A stretch of DNA of 64,000 nucleotides, taken from contig NZ_BAYX01000005.1 of NCBI RefSeq assembly GCF_000696095.1, positions 186,001 through 250,000 on the forward strand, given 5' to 3'. The notes beneath the pieces are model-generated. The model searched no databases and was not told the origin of the DNA. It worked only from the letters and a program-made list of their open reading frames with translations. A program made the position numbers and the translations under genes. Positions 27,530-36,683 of this stretch are shown here, one piece after another. Source of the DNA: Rhizobium rhizogenes NBRC 13257 (GTDB lineage Bacteria; Pseudomonadota; Alphaproteobacteria; Rhizobiales; Rhizobiaceae). Positions within the stretch are counted from its first letter, which is position 1. Each line of letters opens with the position of its first letter.

Positions 27530-30500
27530 TGAAGTGCGTTGGGGAACGTCTGCAGTCTAAGTCTCATGCCGGTTTTGTCGGAAATTGGATTTCGGGGAGA
27601 AGCGACAGTCGTTCGCTTCGTCGGCGGCTGATGGCGGTATTGCGCCTGGCGCACCGCACGCTTGGCACGAAGCGTAAGGGGTTGGGGCTCGGGTCGCTGG
27701 GATTCGGCGGGGCGGTGGCGCTGGGTGCGATCGCATTCGGCGGCATCGCCAGCCCGGCGATGGCGCAGTATGCTGCGGGCGGCGGCACGGCGTCCGCTGG
27801 CAACGCCGTCGCCATCGGTAACGGTGCCCAAGCGAATGGCACGAACAGCGTAGCGTTGGGCACCTCTAACAGTGCAACGGGCGCTGCTTCGATCGCCATC
27901 GGCTATTCGATGGGTGTCAATGGCCTCAATGCCATAGGCATTGGTGTTTTCGCGGGCGCGACCGGCACCAACGCTCTCGCCATCGGCGGGAACGCCCAGG
28001 CCACTGGAGACGCAGCAAGCTCAATTGGCGTCAACTCGGTCGCAGCCGCAGGTGCGTCCGCCTTTGGCTTGAACGCGCGTGCCGACGGAACAGAGTCGAC
28101 AGCGATCGGCTATGTTACCCGGGCGACCGGGCTGCGCGCCACCGCGCTCGGGTTTGGGGCGACAGCGTCCGGGCTGGATTCGATTGCCCAAGGTAATAGC
28201 GCTACCGCAAGCAACCAGAATGCCATCGCCATCGGTTTCCAGGCGACCTCGACCGCGATCAACTCCATCAATCTTGGCAACCGAACTGTTGCGGGAATGG
28301 GCGCCCTTCAAGAGAGCGCCATCGCCATCGGCACGGACGTATTGGCCTCTCAAGTCGATGCCACCGCGATCGGCCGCCAAAGCCAGGCGACGGGCACGGG
28401 CGCCATTGCCATCGGAAAGTCAGCAGCCGCATCGGGCGTTAACTCGCTCGCCGCCGGCCCCAGCACGGTAGCGTCGGGAGCCTTTGGTGTTGCCTTAGGC
28501 AATCAGGCACAGACGCTTGCTGCCGGTGGTGCTGTGGCGATAGGATCGGGCGCAATCGTTGCCAACACCGCGACCTCCGGCGTCGCTCTCGGCAACAATG
28601 CAAATGCCGGCGGTGTTCTATCGGTTGCCACGGGCGCCGGTGCCAACGCCAGTGGCGACAATTCCACTGCCACTGGACGCCAAGCTGTCGCCAGCGGAAC
28701 AAACGCCTCTTCGTATGGATCTGGGACGCAGGCGACAGGAGACAATTCTCTCGCTGCCGGCGTTAGCGCCAACGCCAGCGGGGCCGGCAGCACCGCACTC
28801 GGCATCGGCACCGTAGCCAGTGCCGAATCGGCGATCGCCGTGGGCAACAACGCCAAGGCTGATTCTGCCGACGCCGTTGCCATCGGCACGACCGCGACCG
28901 CAACCGGTGGCAAGGCTGTCGCGATCGGCGCGGGCAACACCGCCTACGGCGACGGTGCGGTCGCCATCGGCGATCCGAGCTATGCCAGCGGCACCGGCGC
29001 CTTCACCGGCGGCGCCAACAATATCGCCAATAGCGATGGCACGGCGACTGCCACCGCCGCCAACCAGGCGAGCGGCGCGGTTGCTATCGGTAACAACAAC
29101 AAGGCGATCGGCCAGGGTTCCGTGGCGCTCGGTAACGGTTCCACCGCAGGGACAAGTGGTTTCGTCGGCAATGTGGCCTTGGGTAATGGTGCAACGGCGA
29201 CGGCGAGTTCCGGCGACGTGGCGCTGGGTTCCGGCTCGACAACCGTGACAGCCGTAGGGACGCCGAGCGCTGTTATCGGTGGCACCACCTACAATTTTGC
29301 CGGCACCACTCCGACCTCGACGGTGAGCGTCGGTGCGGCGGGTGCCGAGCGCACCATTACGAATGTCGCGGCAGGTCGGCTTAACAATGGTTCGACGGAT
29401 GCCGTCAACGGCTCGCAGCTCTTTGCGACCAACCAGCAGGTCACCCAGAACACCACCGACATCGCCAACATCAGCGCTGGCGCTGGCATCAAGTATTTCC
29501 ATGCCAACTCGACGCTGGTGGACTCGTCGGCAACGGGGACGGATTCGATCGCGATCGGACCCGTCGCAACCGCGGCCGGGGCGAGCGCCATCGCGGCCGG
29601 CACAAATGCGAGCGCCTCCGGCTCCGCCGCCTCGGCCATCGGCAACGGCGCGGTTGCATCTGGCCTCAACGGAACGGCGTTCGGCTACATATCCAAGGCC
29701 TCGGGCGACTACGGCACCGCCGTCGGACCGAATGCCAACGCAACAGGCTTGTCCAGCACCGCGATCGGCCAGAACGCGTTTGCTACCGACGCGCAAGCGA
29801 CCGCACTCGGCAAACAAGCGAATGCCAGCGCCGCGGATGCGGTGGCGTTAGGCCCCAACGCCACCGCCAGCAATGCAGGCGCCGTGGCGCTCGGCTCGGG
29901 CAGTGTCACCGATGTCGCCGTCGGCACGGCGAGTGCCGTGGTCAACGGCACGACCTACAACTTCGCCGGCACGACGCCGGCCTCGACGGTCAGCATCGGT
30001 GCGGTCGGCGCCGAGCGTACCATCACCAACGTTGCGGCGGGGCGGATCAACGGGTCCTCGACGGATGCGATCAACGGCTCGCAGCTCTTTGCCACGAACC
30101 AGGCGGTCGACAGTCTCGGAAGCCAGGTCACGCAGAACACGACAGACATCAGCAATCTCGGCAATACGATCAGCAACATCGCCGGCGACACGTCGACGAC
30201 CTATACCGACGCCAATGGTGATGGCATCCGGTATGTGCGGACCAATGACCGGACGCTTGCCGTCAGCGACTCCTCCGCTCAAGGTATCGGTTCTACCGCG
30301 GTCGGATATAACGCAACCGCGGTCGCCGACAGTTCGCTCGCGCTTGGAAGAGAAAGCCAGGCCACCATCGATGGCGGCGTAGCGCTTGGTTCCGGCTCGA
30401 TCTCCGACCGTGCCCTGGCGCCGGCCACCGGCCAGATCGCGGCCGGTCCGACGAACTTCATTCAATACAATACGACCGATAAAACGTTGCTGGGCGCGGT

Positions 30501-32199
30501 ATCGGTCGGCTCGGACACGTCTTACCGGCAAATCACCAATGTTGCCGACGGCACCAGCGCTCAGGATGCCGTCACGGTTCGCCAGCTGCAGGGCGCCATT
30601 GCGTCGGTTGCGGCGACGCCGAGCAAATACTTCCACGCCAACTCTGCCGCCGGCGATTCTCTTGCCGTTGGCGCCGAGTCGGTGGCAGTTGGCCCAACAA
30701 CGGTGGTCAACGGCGACAATGGCATCGGTATCGGCAACGGTGCGATCGTCGATCAGGTTGCACCTGGCGGCACGGCCATCGGTCAGAATGCCCATGTCAT
30801 GCTGGCGGACGGCGTTGCAATCGGCACGAACTCGACGGCGGCGGGCATCCAATCGGTGGCGCTCGGCGCGGGTGCGCAAAGCAACAACATCAATAGCGTT
30901 GCGCTTGGCGCGCAATCCATAACCTCTGTGGGGGCGCAGACGAACTATACTGGTTTTGCCCTTACGAGCCCGCAAACCTCGGTCGGCGAAGTGTCGATCG
31001 GCTCGGCCGGATCGGAACGCAAGCTGACCAATCTCGCGGCAGGGTCGGCGGACACCGATGCCGTCAATGTCAGCCAGCTTAAGGGTCTCGGCACCAACAT
31101 TACCAGCCTGATCGGTGGCAACACGACGGTAAACCCGGATGGATCAATCACCGGTCCCACCTACAACATTCAGGGCAACAATTATTCGACGGTCTATGAT
31201 GCCTTCGGCGCGGTCGACAACACGCTGACCAACATCACCAGTGGCGGCGGCATCAAGTATTTCCACGCCAACTCGACACTGGCGGATTCCGCAGCTTCGG
31301 GCGCCAACAGTGTTGCGATTGGTCCGGAAAGTGTTGCCAGCGGCACGGACAGCCTGGCTGCCGGTCATGGAGCCACGGCTGCTGGGCAGGGTGGCGTTGC
31401 TCTCGGTCAGGGCGCGCAGGCCAACAATGCCAATGATGTGGCATTGGGCTCCGGTTCCGTAACACAGGCGGCTGTTGGCACCTCCAGCACGGTCATTCAG
31501 GGCAAGACCTATGATTTTGCCGGCACCGCGCCCGTCGGAACCGTGAGTGTAGGCTCTCAGGGGGCGGAAAGGACCATTACGAACGTCGCCGCCGGCCGTA
31601 TTTCCGCCGATAGCACCGACGCGATCAACGGATCGCAGCTCAACGCGACTAATTCGGCGATCAATGATCTGCAGACCGGCGTTGGGACCATCACCAAAAA
31701 CGCCGTCACGTATGATCTCAATTCCGACGGCAGCAAGAAGAACAGCATCACCCTGCAGGGCGGCGACGTCAACGCGCCGGTGGTCATCTCCAATGTCGGC
31801 AAGGGTGTAGCCCCCACCGATGCCGTCAATGTCGCTCAATTGGGCGACAGTATCACCCAGGCCAACTCCTACACGGACACGGCTGTTGCCGGTGGCTTGA
31901 CTGCGGCTAACAACTATACGGACCAGAAATTCGGTCAATTGAACCGGGAGATTGGCGACGTACGGTCGGAGGCGAGACAGGCGGCCGCAATCGGGCTTGC
32001 TGCGGCATCGCTTCGTTACGACGATCGCCCCGGCAAGCTCAGCGTGTCGGTCGGCGGTGGCCTGTGGCGGGGCGAGGGCGCTCTGGCCTTCGGCGCCGGC
32101 TACACCAGCGAAAACGGCCGGGTTCGCGGGAACTTGTCGGGTACGGCAGCCGGTGGGCAGGTGGGTATCGGCGCCGGTCTCAGCTTCACTCTGAATTGA
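27526..32199 (+). CDS. Trimeric autotransporter adhesin, YadA type
   Basis: A 1557-aa type Vc autotransporter. An unusually long, basic N-terminal extension ends in a hydrophobic segment and ASPAMAQYA (cleavage near residue 85). The passenger contains many left-handed head repeats (AIAIG, SVALG, NSAATG-type, about 14-15 residues each). They are interrupted by neck/stalk modules such as ERTITNVAAGR with STDAVNGSQLFATN, seen three times, plus divergent copies. KYFHANS appears three times after necks. The C-terminal 70 residues (LNREIGDVRSEARQAAAIG, ending GIGAGLSFTLN) are the YadA membrane anchor with terminal Asn. The trimer would sit in the outer membrane and bind surfaces or host cells. It is followed 7 bp later by an IalB-like gene. 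Confidence 0.95.
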   Translation: MMKCVGERLQSKSHAGFVGNWISGRSDSRSLRRRLMAVLRLAHRTLGTKRKGLGLGSLGFGGAVALGAIAFGGIASPAMAQYAAGGGTASAGNAVAIGNGAQANGTNSVALGTSNSATGAASIAIGYSMGVNGLNAIGIGVFAGATGTNALAIGGNAQATGDAASSIGVNSVAAAGASAFGLNARADGTESTAIGYVTRATGLRATALGFGATASGLDSIAQGNSATASNQNAIAIGFQATSTAINSINLGNRTVAGMGALQESAIAIGTDVLASQVDATAIGRQSQATGTGAIAIGKSAAASGVNSLAAGPSTVASGAFGVALGNQAQTLAAGGAVAIGSGAIVANTATSGVALGNNANAGGVLSVATGAGANASGDNSTATGRQAVASGTNASSYGSGTQATGDNSLAAGVSANASGAGSTALGIGTVASAESAIAVGNNAKADSADAVAIGTTATATGGKAVAIGAGNTAYGDGAVAIGDPSYASGTGAFTGGANNIANSDGTATATAANQASGAVAIGNNNKAIGQGSVALGNGSTAGTSGFVGNVALGNGATATASSGDVALGSGSTTVTAVGTPSAVIGGTTYNFAGTTPTSTVSVGAAGAERTITNVAAGRLNNGSTDAVNGSQLFATNQQVTQNTTDIANISAGAGIKYFHANSTLVDSSATGTDSIAIGPVATAAGASAIAAGTNASASGSAASAIGNGAVASGLNGTAFGYISKASGDYGTAVGPNANATGLSSTAIGQNAFATDAQATALGKQANASAADAVALGPNATASNAGAVALGSGSVTDVAVGTASAVVNGTTYNFAGTTPASTVSIGAVGAERTITNVAAGRINGSSTDAINGSQLFATNQAVDSLGSQVTQNTTDISNLGNTISNIAGDTSTTYTDANGDGIRYVRTNDRTLAVSDSSAQGIGSTAVGYNATAVADSSLALGRESQATIDGGVALGSGSISDRALAPATGQIAAGPTNFIQYNTTDKTLLGAVSVGSDTSYRQITNVADGTSAQDAVTVRQLQGAIASVAATPSKYFHANSAAGDSLAVGAESVAVGPTTVVNGDNGIGIGNGAIVDQVAPGGTAIGQNAHVMLADGVAIGTNSTAAGIQSVALGAGAQSNNINSVALGAQSITSVGAQTNYTGFALTSPQTSVGEVSIGSAGSERKLTNLAAGSADTDAVNVSQLKGLGTNITSLIGGNTTVNPDGSITGPTYNIQGNNYSTVYDAFGAVDNTLTNITSGGGIKYFHANSTLADSAASGANSVAIGPESVASGTDSLAAGHGATAAGQGGVALGQGAQANNANDVALGSGSVTQAAVGTSSTVIQGKTYDFAGTAPVGTVSVGSQGAERTITNVAAGRISADSTDAINGSQLNATNSAINDLQTGVGTITKNAVTYDLNSDGSKKNSITLQGGDVNAPVVISNVGKGVAPTDAVNVAQLGDSITQANSYTDTAVAGGLTAANNYTDQKFGQLNREIGDVRSEARQAAAIGLAAASLRYDDRPGKLSVSVGGGLWRGEGALAFGAGYTSENGRVRGNLSGTAAGGQVGIGAGLSFTLN

Positions 32200-32206
32200 G
32201 CCAGCC

Positions 32207-32782
32207 ATGTTCAAGGGAGCGCTTTCCCGCACCGCGGTTTTCATGGCTTGCCTGCTCCTGTCCGGTCCGCATGCGGCCGGACAGGAAGTAGCCTCTTCCA
32301 ACTATCGAATAAAACCCTCCGAAGTCATCGTGCCTTCGGAGCTGAAACTTGGCGATTACCAGAGGATCATTCGTCCGTTTGAAAACTGGACGCTGATCTG
32401 CGACGAAAACCTGAAGGTTCGCCAGCGGGTTTGCAACGCTACCCAGATTATCGAGAATGGGGCAGGACAGGTTGCTTTCAGTTGGTCGCTTGCGGCCACA
32501 AAAGGGGGCGATCCCTATATGATCCTGCGCACGGCGCCGGTTGCCAAGAGCGATGGCCGGATCTCGCTGAGGTTCGAGGGGCGGAAGGAACCGATACAGG
32601 TTCGGCTCGACGGATGCAGCAAGACGGTTTGCGTCGGCATGTTGCCGGTGGGTCCCATCCTGCGTGAACAGATTTCAAAAAGCTCGGCACCCACAATCTC
32701 CTATCCGACGATGGATGGGCAGACGATCAGCGTAACCGCACCCCTCAAGGGCCTTTCCACCGCCGTTAAGGCGATCAAGTGA
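32207..32782 (+). CDS. Invasion-associated locus B (IalB) family protein
   Basis: A 191-aa secreted protein. The signal peptide MFKGALSRTAVFMACLLL is followed by SGPHAAGQEV (cleavage near residue 25). The mature part has the family's F-x-x-W-x-x-x-C start (RPFENWTLICDEN), a central SWSL, RFEG and a paired cysteine segment CSKTVCVGMLP. IalB proteins of Bartonella and other Rhizobiales are periplasmic or surface proteins linked to host cell entry; their biochemistry is unknown. It starts 7 bp after the adhesin stop, so it is part of the adhesin operon. Confidence 0.85.
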   Translation: MFKGALSRTAVFMACLLLSGPHAAGQEVASSNYRIKPSEVIVPSELKLGDYQRIIRPFENWTLICDENLKVRQRVCNATQIIENGAGQVAFSWSLAATKGGDPYMILRTAPVAKSDGRISLRFEGRKEPIQVRLDGCSKTVCVGMLPVGPILREQISKSSAPTISYPTMDGQTISVTAPLKGLSTAVKAIK

Positions 32783-33492
32783 CGGATAGATTTTCCATGA
32801 ACCAGCAATCAATCCATGATCGAATCATGTCCCGGAGCCAGGGCGGCATTGCTGTTCAGAGCGCCGACGACGACCAGGCAAAGCCGAAGCGAAACTGGTG
32901 GAAAACGACGGTTCTTTCGTTGCTGGCAATTGCCGTTGTCGGTGCTGCCGGCTACGCCGCCGTGCGATACCATGTTGTCGGGGACCTCATATCGCAGCCG
33001 GCAATTGCCGCGACGAATGACGCCAACCCGGCGCTGGCAGATACACCGTTTCTGCAGCATACCAAGCAGGCAGGCCTGCAATCCTGCTCCACCGTCTTTC
33101 CGGTTCTCGGAGAGCTGCTGACGAGCGGCACCCAATATAACGTCCAGTCGGTGTGGAACAACAAGGCAGCCGACAAGCATGCAGTACAGGCACTTGTGGG
33201 CATGAATTATGCCACGCAAGGCTATAGCGGCCCGGCGGCCGGCGTCGTATTCGCGGCACCCGTCGCATCCGGCTGCGAGGGCTCAATGGTTCGTGTCGCA
33301 CCGTTTACCGCCTCTTGCCCTGATATTTCGGCCAAGTTTCCGAACGGAAGCAAGCTCGTCAATACTCTCGGGCAGGTCGGCGTCTACGAACTGGCCAATG
33401 ATGGAGGCGACGCGATGCTTCTGCCAACCGGAAACGGCTGCGTCGTCATTTCCGTGGCCTCGGCAGCAGGAAAACAAGGGAACGCAAAATGA
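32779..33492 (+). CDS. Membrane-anchored hypothetical protein
   Basis: A 237-aa protein starting at GTG 32779, overlapping the IalB stop by 4 bases (ATG 32797, MNQQSIHD, is an alternative). A cytoplasmic basic segment (KPKRNWWKT) precedes one membrane span near residues 46-64, and the rest should be periplasmic. Paired cysteines occur in LQSCSTVFP, SGCEGSM, ASCPDIS and NGCVVIS, suggesting disulfides. I do not recognise the family. Its place between IalB and DUF4189 genes suggests a role in adhesin or envelope biogenesis. Confidence 0.75.
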   Translation: MTDRFSMNQQSIHDRIMSRSQGGIAVQSADDDQAKPKRNWWKTTVLSLLAIAVVGAAGYAAVRYHVVGDLISQPAIAATNDANPALADTPFLQHTKQAGLQSCSTVFPVLGELLTSGTQYNVQSVWNNKAADKHAVQALVGMNYATQGYSGPAAGVVFAAPVASGCEGSMVRVAPFTASCPDISAKFPNGSKLVNTLGQVGVYELANDGGDAMLLPTGNGCVVISVASAAGKQGNAK

Positions 33493-33965
33493 GATCGAGA
33501 TTCGTCATCGCTGCAATCGGCATGTTGTTTGTCTCCGCGGGACAGCTGGGTGCGGCTGATCTCTTTACGGCCGAGGAGGCGCCGGTTCCTCCGCCTCAGG
33601 AAGAGCGCGGCATCTGGGCGGCGATCGCCTATTCCACGCCTGATGAAAAGCACGGTTTCTTCTGGGGTGCCGACAAGCGGCAGGAAGCAATGGATATCGC
33701 GCTCAAGCATTGCGAGCGGGACGGGGGCAGCAAATGCACCGTGGTTACCGTCTTCCGCAATCACCGGCATTGGGATGACGACGATAACACCGGTTTTCCC
33801 TACAATCATTGCGGCGCGCTCGCCATCAGCAAGGAAGAAAACAAGCGCGTGACGCCGTGGGGCGCTAATTCGGCACCGACGCGCCGCGAAGCCGAAGACC
33901 TTGCCCTCAAGGCATGCGAGCTTTCGGGGACACAATGCAAGGTCCGTGAGTGGGTGTGTACGTGA
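33489..33965 (+). CDS. DUF4189 domain secreted protein
   Basis: A 158-aa protein with a signal peptide (MRSRFVIAAIGMLFVSAG, LGAAD). The mature part has GIWAAIAYSTPDEKHGFFWGA and two repeats pairing A-x-x-L-A-L-x-x-C with a later cysteine (ALKHCERDG..KCTVV and ALKACELSG..QCKVREWVC), which is the DUF4189 pattern. Function of the domain is unknown. It overlaps the previous gene by 4 bases and belongs to the adhesin operon. Confidence 0.8.
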   Translation: MRSRFVIAAIGMLFVSAGQLGAADLFTAEEAPVPPPQEERGIWAAIAYSTPDEKHGFFWGADKRQEAMDIALKHCERDGGSKCTVVTVFRNHRHWDDDDNTGFPYNHCGALAISKEENKRVTPWGANSAPTRREAEDLALKACELSGTQCKVREWVCT

Positions 33966-34155
33966 CCGGCTCATAATCTTTTGGACCGCCAGGACGGAAG
34001 CCATAGGGGCCAAGCTTCTGGCGGTCATCGCGGACCTCGATTTCCCGTTTGTCAGCATCTTGCGGCACAACCGAAGATCTGTCCTCCTCTAAATGGAAAG
34101 ACGTATCCCTTTGTCCATCTCGATATTGATTTCTCTTAATAAGATAATTGCCCGC

Positions 34156-34680
34156 ATGTCTCGTGCGAAGGTTGCTCTTCTTTGTTCGAGCATCGCGTTC
34201 GGCCTTGCTCCCGCGGCCGTTGCCCAGTCCGCTCTGCCAAACGGCGCAACCACCCTGCAGGAGACTTATCAGGACTGGCGGGTTGCGTGCGGCCAGCGCA
34301 ACAAGGCGCCGGCATGCGCGCTTTCCCAGGATCAGACCCAGCAGAATGGTCAACGGCTGCTGGCCGTCGAGATGCAGATGCGTCCCGATGGCAGCGCCGT
34401 CGCAACGCTTCTCCTCCCGTTCGGCATCGTCCTCGACTCAGGCGTGACGCCGAATGTCGATGATCAGCCGCCTTTGAAGCCGGTGCGCTTCCGCACGTGC
34501 TTGCCGACAGGATGCATAGCCTTGCTTCCAATCGATGCGGCGACAGTCACAAAGCTGCGGACCGGCTCGCGCCTGAATCTCAAGGTTATCGCTGATGCGG
34601 ACAAGCCACTGAGCTTTCCGGTGTCGCTGCAGGGCTTCTCGGCCGCTCTCGATCGCGTTGCGGCCCTGAGCCCCAGGTAG
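34156..34680 (+). CDS. Second IalB family protein
   Basis: A 174-aa secreted protein. I choose ATG 34156 (MSRAKVALLCSSIAFGLA) because it gives a clean signal peptide ending AAVAQS; a longer form from 34093 adds a non-signal extension. The mature part has the IalB cysteine pattern: YQDWRVACGQ, APACALSQ and CLPTGCIALLP. It is 190 bp after the DUF4189 gene in the same direction, so it may share the adhesin transcript. This makes two IalB-like proteins in the locus. Confidence 0.82.
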   Translation: MSRAKVALLCSSIAFGLAPAAVAQSALPNGATTLQETYQDWRVACGQRNKAPACALSQDQTQQNGQRLLAVEMQMRPDGSAVATLLLPFGIVLDSGVTPNVDDQPPLKPVRFRTCLPTGCIALLPIDAATVTKLRTGSRLNLKVIADADKPLSFPVSLQGFSAALDRVAALSPR

Positions 34681-35038
34681 GAGTTCCGGGGAAGCAGGCC
34701 AAACCACCTTTCTGTGTTCGAACCACAAGCCCCTGCATCCCACACGCCGAATATGTTGCTGAATGGCAACGTTGTCGACGCAATATACGTAAGATTGAAA
34801 ATGTGATTTCCCGTAGACCGAGTACTGGTTGACGCCTGCAACGAAGCAAACCAAGAAGCGAACAGCAGCACTTTTCCCCCGGTGCCGCCTTATGACAATG
34901 ATGATCCGTTGACGAGCAAAACCCAATTTGCCCGTCAGGGTAGTTTTGCCCTGAAGGATGGTTTGCACCCAGGTCGGATTTAGCCTGTTCCAATAGTGAA
35001 ACAGGCTAAATCCGTGGTCGATCATTTAATACGTGTGA
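34681..35038. other. Intergenic region between IalB and cspA
   Basis: A 358-bp convergent region with no convincing gene. It holds a perfect 15-bp hairpin at 34975-35014 near the end of the cold shock gene. I see nothing else that can be supported. Confidence 0.5.
34975..35014. terminator. Perfect hairpin downstream of the cold shock gene
   Basis: CGGATTTAGCCTGTT (34975-34989) and AACAGGCTAAATCCG (35000-35014) form a 15-bp stem with a 10-nt loop. It lies 24 bp past the cspA stop between convergent genes, where a bidirectional terminator is expected. There is no U-tract on either side. Confidence 0.5.
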
Positions 35039-35242
35039 TCAGAGCACGCTGACATTCTCGGCCTTCGACTTGCCAGTCTTGCGATCTTGGCCCAGTTCGT
35101 AGCTTACCTTCTCACCTTCTCTGAGCGAACCGCCCCGCTGCAGAGCGGAAACATGAACGAACACATCCGTTCCACCATTTTCGGGGGTAATGAAGCCAAA
35201 TCCCTTGTCTTCATTGAAAAACTTAACAGTACCAGTCGGCAT
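35039..35242 (-). CDS. Cold shock protein, CspA family
   Basis: A 67-aa single OB-fold RNA chaperone. [20 protein letters not shown] contains RNP1 (KGFGFI), followed by RNP2 DVFVHVSAL. Both nucleic-acid binding motifs are intact. AGGAAG lies about 6 nt before ATG 35242. Such proteins bind single-stranded RNA and melt structure; rhizobia carry several copies, and only some are cold-induced. It stands alone between the adhesin and betaine loci. Confidence 0.95.
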   Translation of the reverse strand: MPTGTVKFFNEDKGFGFITPENGGTDVFVHVSALQRGGSLREGEKVSYELGQDRKTGKSKAENVSVL

Positions 35243-35615
35243 AACACTTCCTCTTAACTTCCACGGCCATTTAGCGCGCGCGTCAACCTTATAGCGCATA
35301 CACTCGGGCGGCTACAAGTAAGCAAGCTTTTCCCAAGGCAGATGCAGTCTCAGGTTTCGGCTTGGGGTGAAAAATCACAGTAGTCGCGGCCATTTTCGCC
35401 ACAATAGCCCTGACGATCAGCTCAACGATGTCCATAATCCGGTCACAAAAGGTGCCGTCCGTCGCGCGCCGGGCGGCGGATCTCTGAAACGACTCACGGC
35501 TCGGCGGCGAGCCGGCACAGATTTTCCGCCCCGTACACTCGACGCTCGATGACCAGAGCGCTGGTCTTCTCCCGCCGAAGGGAAGGCGTACGCTTGGCTT
35601 GCGCGTACAGCCGGT
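35243..35615. other. Intergenic region between cspA and the ProV gene
   Basis: A 373-bp region with the cspA leader and promoter on the right of its start. A short frame at 35367-35552 has no ribosome site or recognisable feature and I do not call it. No other structure is clear. Confidence 0.4.
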
Positions 35616-36683
35616 TTATTGCGCTGCGGTCGCGTGCGGAGCCGAGGTGTGCGAATTGACCATTGCGCCAGCGAGCTCGCGCAAATTGACCAGCCCCACC
35701 GGGTCTCCTGCAGCCGAGGTCACGACGACATCGCCATCCGGCGCCGAAGTCAGCAATCGCATGGCTTCTTCGACGGTTGAGCCGGCGGCGATCGTAGTTC
35801 CAGTCGAAGCCATGCCAGCCCGCAAAGGCCGCATGACAGCCTCGACATGGACAACACGCCCGCGATTGACCTCCTTGACGAAGTTAGCGACGTATTCGTC
35901 GGCAGGGTGCAGGACGATGTCCTGATTGGTGCCTTGCTGAATGATTTCGCCATCGCGCAGAATGGCGATCTGGTCACCCAGGCGAAGCGCTTCGTCGAGG
36001 TCATGGGTAATGAAGACGATGGTTTTCTTTATCTCCTTCTGGATGTCGAGGAGAACCGTCTGCATATCCATGCGGATCAGCGGATCGAGCGCCGAGAAGG
36101 CCTCGTCCATCAGCAAGACCGGAGCGTCGTTGGAAAGGGCGCGCGCCAGGCCGACACGCTGCTGCATGCCGCCGGAAAGCTGGTTGGGATATTTCTGCTC
36201 AAAGCCCCGTAATCCAACCCGTTCCAGCCAGCGCATGGCAACATCGCGAGCCTTTGAGCGTTCGATACCCTGGACTTCGAGGCCGAACATCGTGTTATCG
36301 AGGACGTTGCGATGCGGCAGCAGCGCAAATTTCTGGAAGACCATCGCCGTCTGATGGCGGCGAAAGGTGCGAAGCTCGGCTTCGTTCATCCTGACGACAT
36401 CCACGCCGTCCACCAGCACCTCGCCGGCGGTCGGGTCGATCAGCCGGTTGATGTGCCGGATGAGGGTGGACTTGCCCGAACCGGAAAGACCCATGATGAC
36501 CTGGATGCAGCCGGACGAGATCTCGATATTGATGTCTCTCAGACCGAGCACATGGCCATGCTTTTCGTTCAGCTCGGCTTTCGTCAGCCCTTTCTGAACG
36601 GCATCGACGTGAGCCATTGGGTTAGGGCCGAAAATCTTGTACAGGTGGCGGATCTTGATCCCGCCGAAATGTTGATCAGCCAT
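35616..36683 (-). CDS. proV: Glycine betaine/proline betaine ABC transporter ATP-binding protein
   Basis: A 355-aa ATPase of the ProV/OpuAA family. Walker A GLSGSGKS lies at 65-72, the signature reads LSGGMQQRVGLARA, and Walker B ends LLMDEAFSALDPL. The N-terminal IRHLYKIFGPNP extension is typical of the betaine subgroup. A CBS-like region follows but appears shortened, as the protein is shorter than E. coli ProV (400 aa). ATG 36683 (MADQHF) overlaps the permease gene by 8 bases. With ProW and ProX it imports quaternary ammonium or sulfonium compounds. Confidence 0.93.
   Translation of the reverse strand: MADQHFGGIKIRHLYKIFGPNPMAHVDAVQKGLTKAELNEKHGHVLGLRDINIEISSGCIQVIMGLSGSGKSTLIRHINRLIDPTAGEVLVDGVDVVRMNEAELRTFRRHQTAMVFQKFALLPHRNVLDNTMFGLEVQGIERSKARDVAMRWLERVGLRGFEQKYPNQLSGGMQQRVGLARALSNDAPVLLMDEAFSALDPLIRMDMQTVLLDIQKEIKKTIVFITHDLDEALRLGDQIAILRDGEIIQQGTNQDIVLHPADEYVANFVKEVNRGRVVHVEAVMRPLRAGMASTGTTIAAGSTVEEAMRLLTSAPDGDVVVTSAAGDPVGLVNLRELAGAMVNSHTSAPHATAAQ

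Noticed and set aside
28618..29817. 399-codon minus-strand frame in the adhesin
   Set aside because: Antisense shadow produced by repeat-rich, GC-rich adhesin codons.
27800..31600. Regular short repeats considered as a CRISPR array
   Set aside because: The repeats are in-frame adhesin head and neck modules of unequal length, without identical direct repeats and unique spacers.
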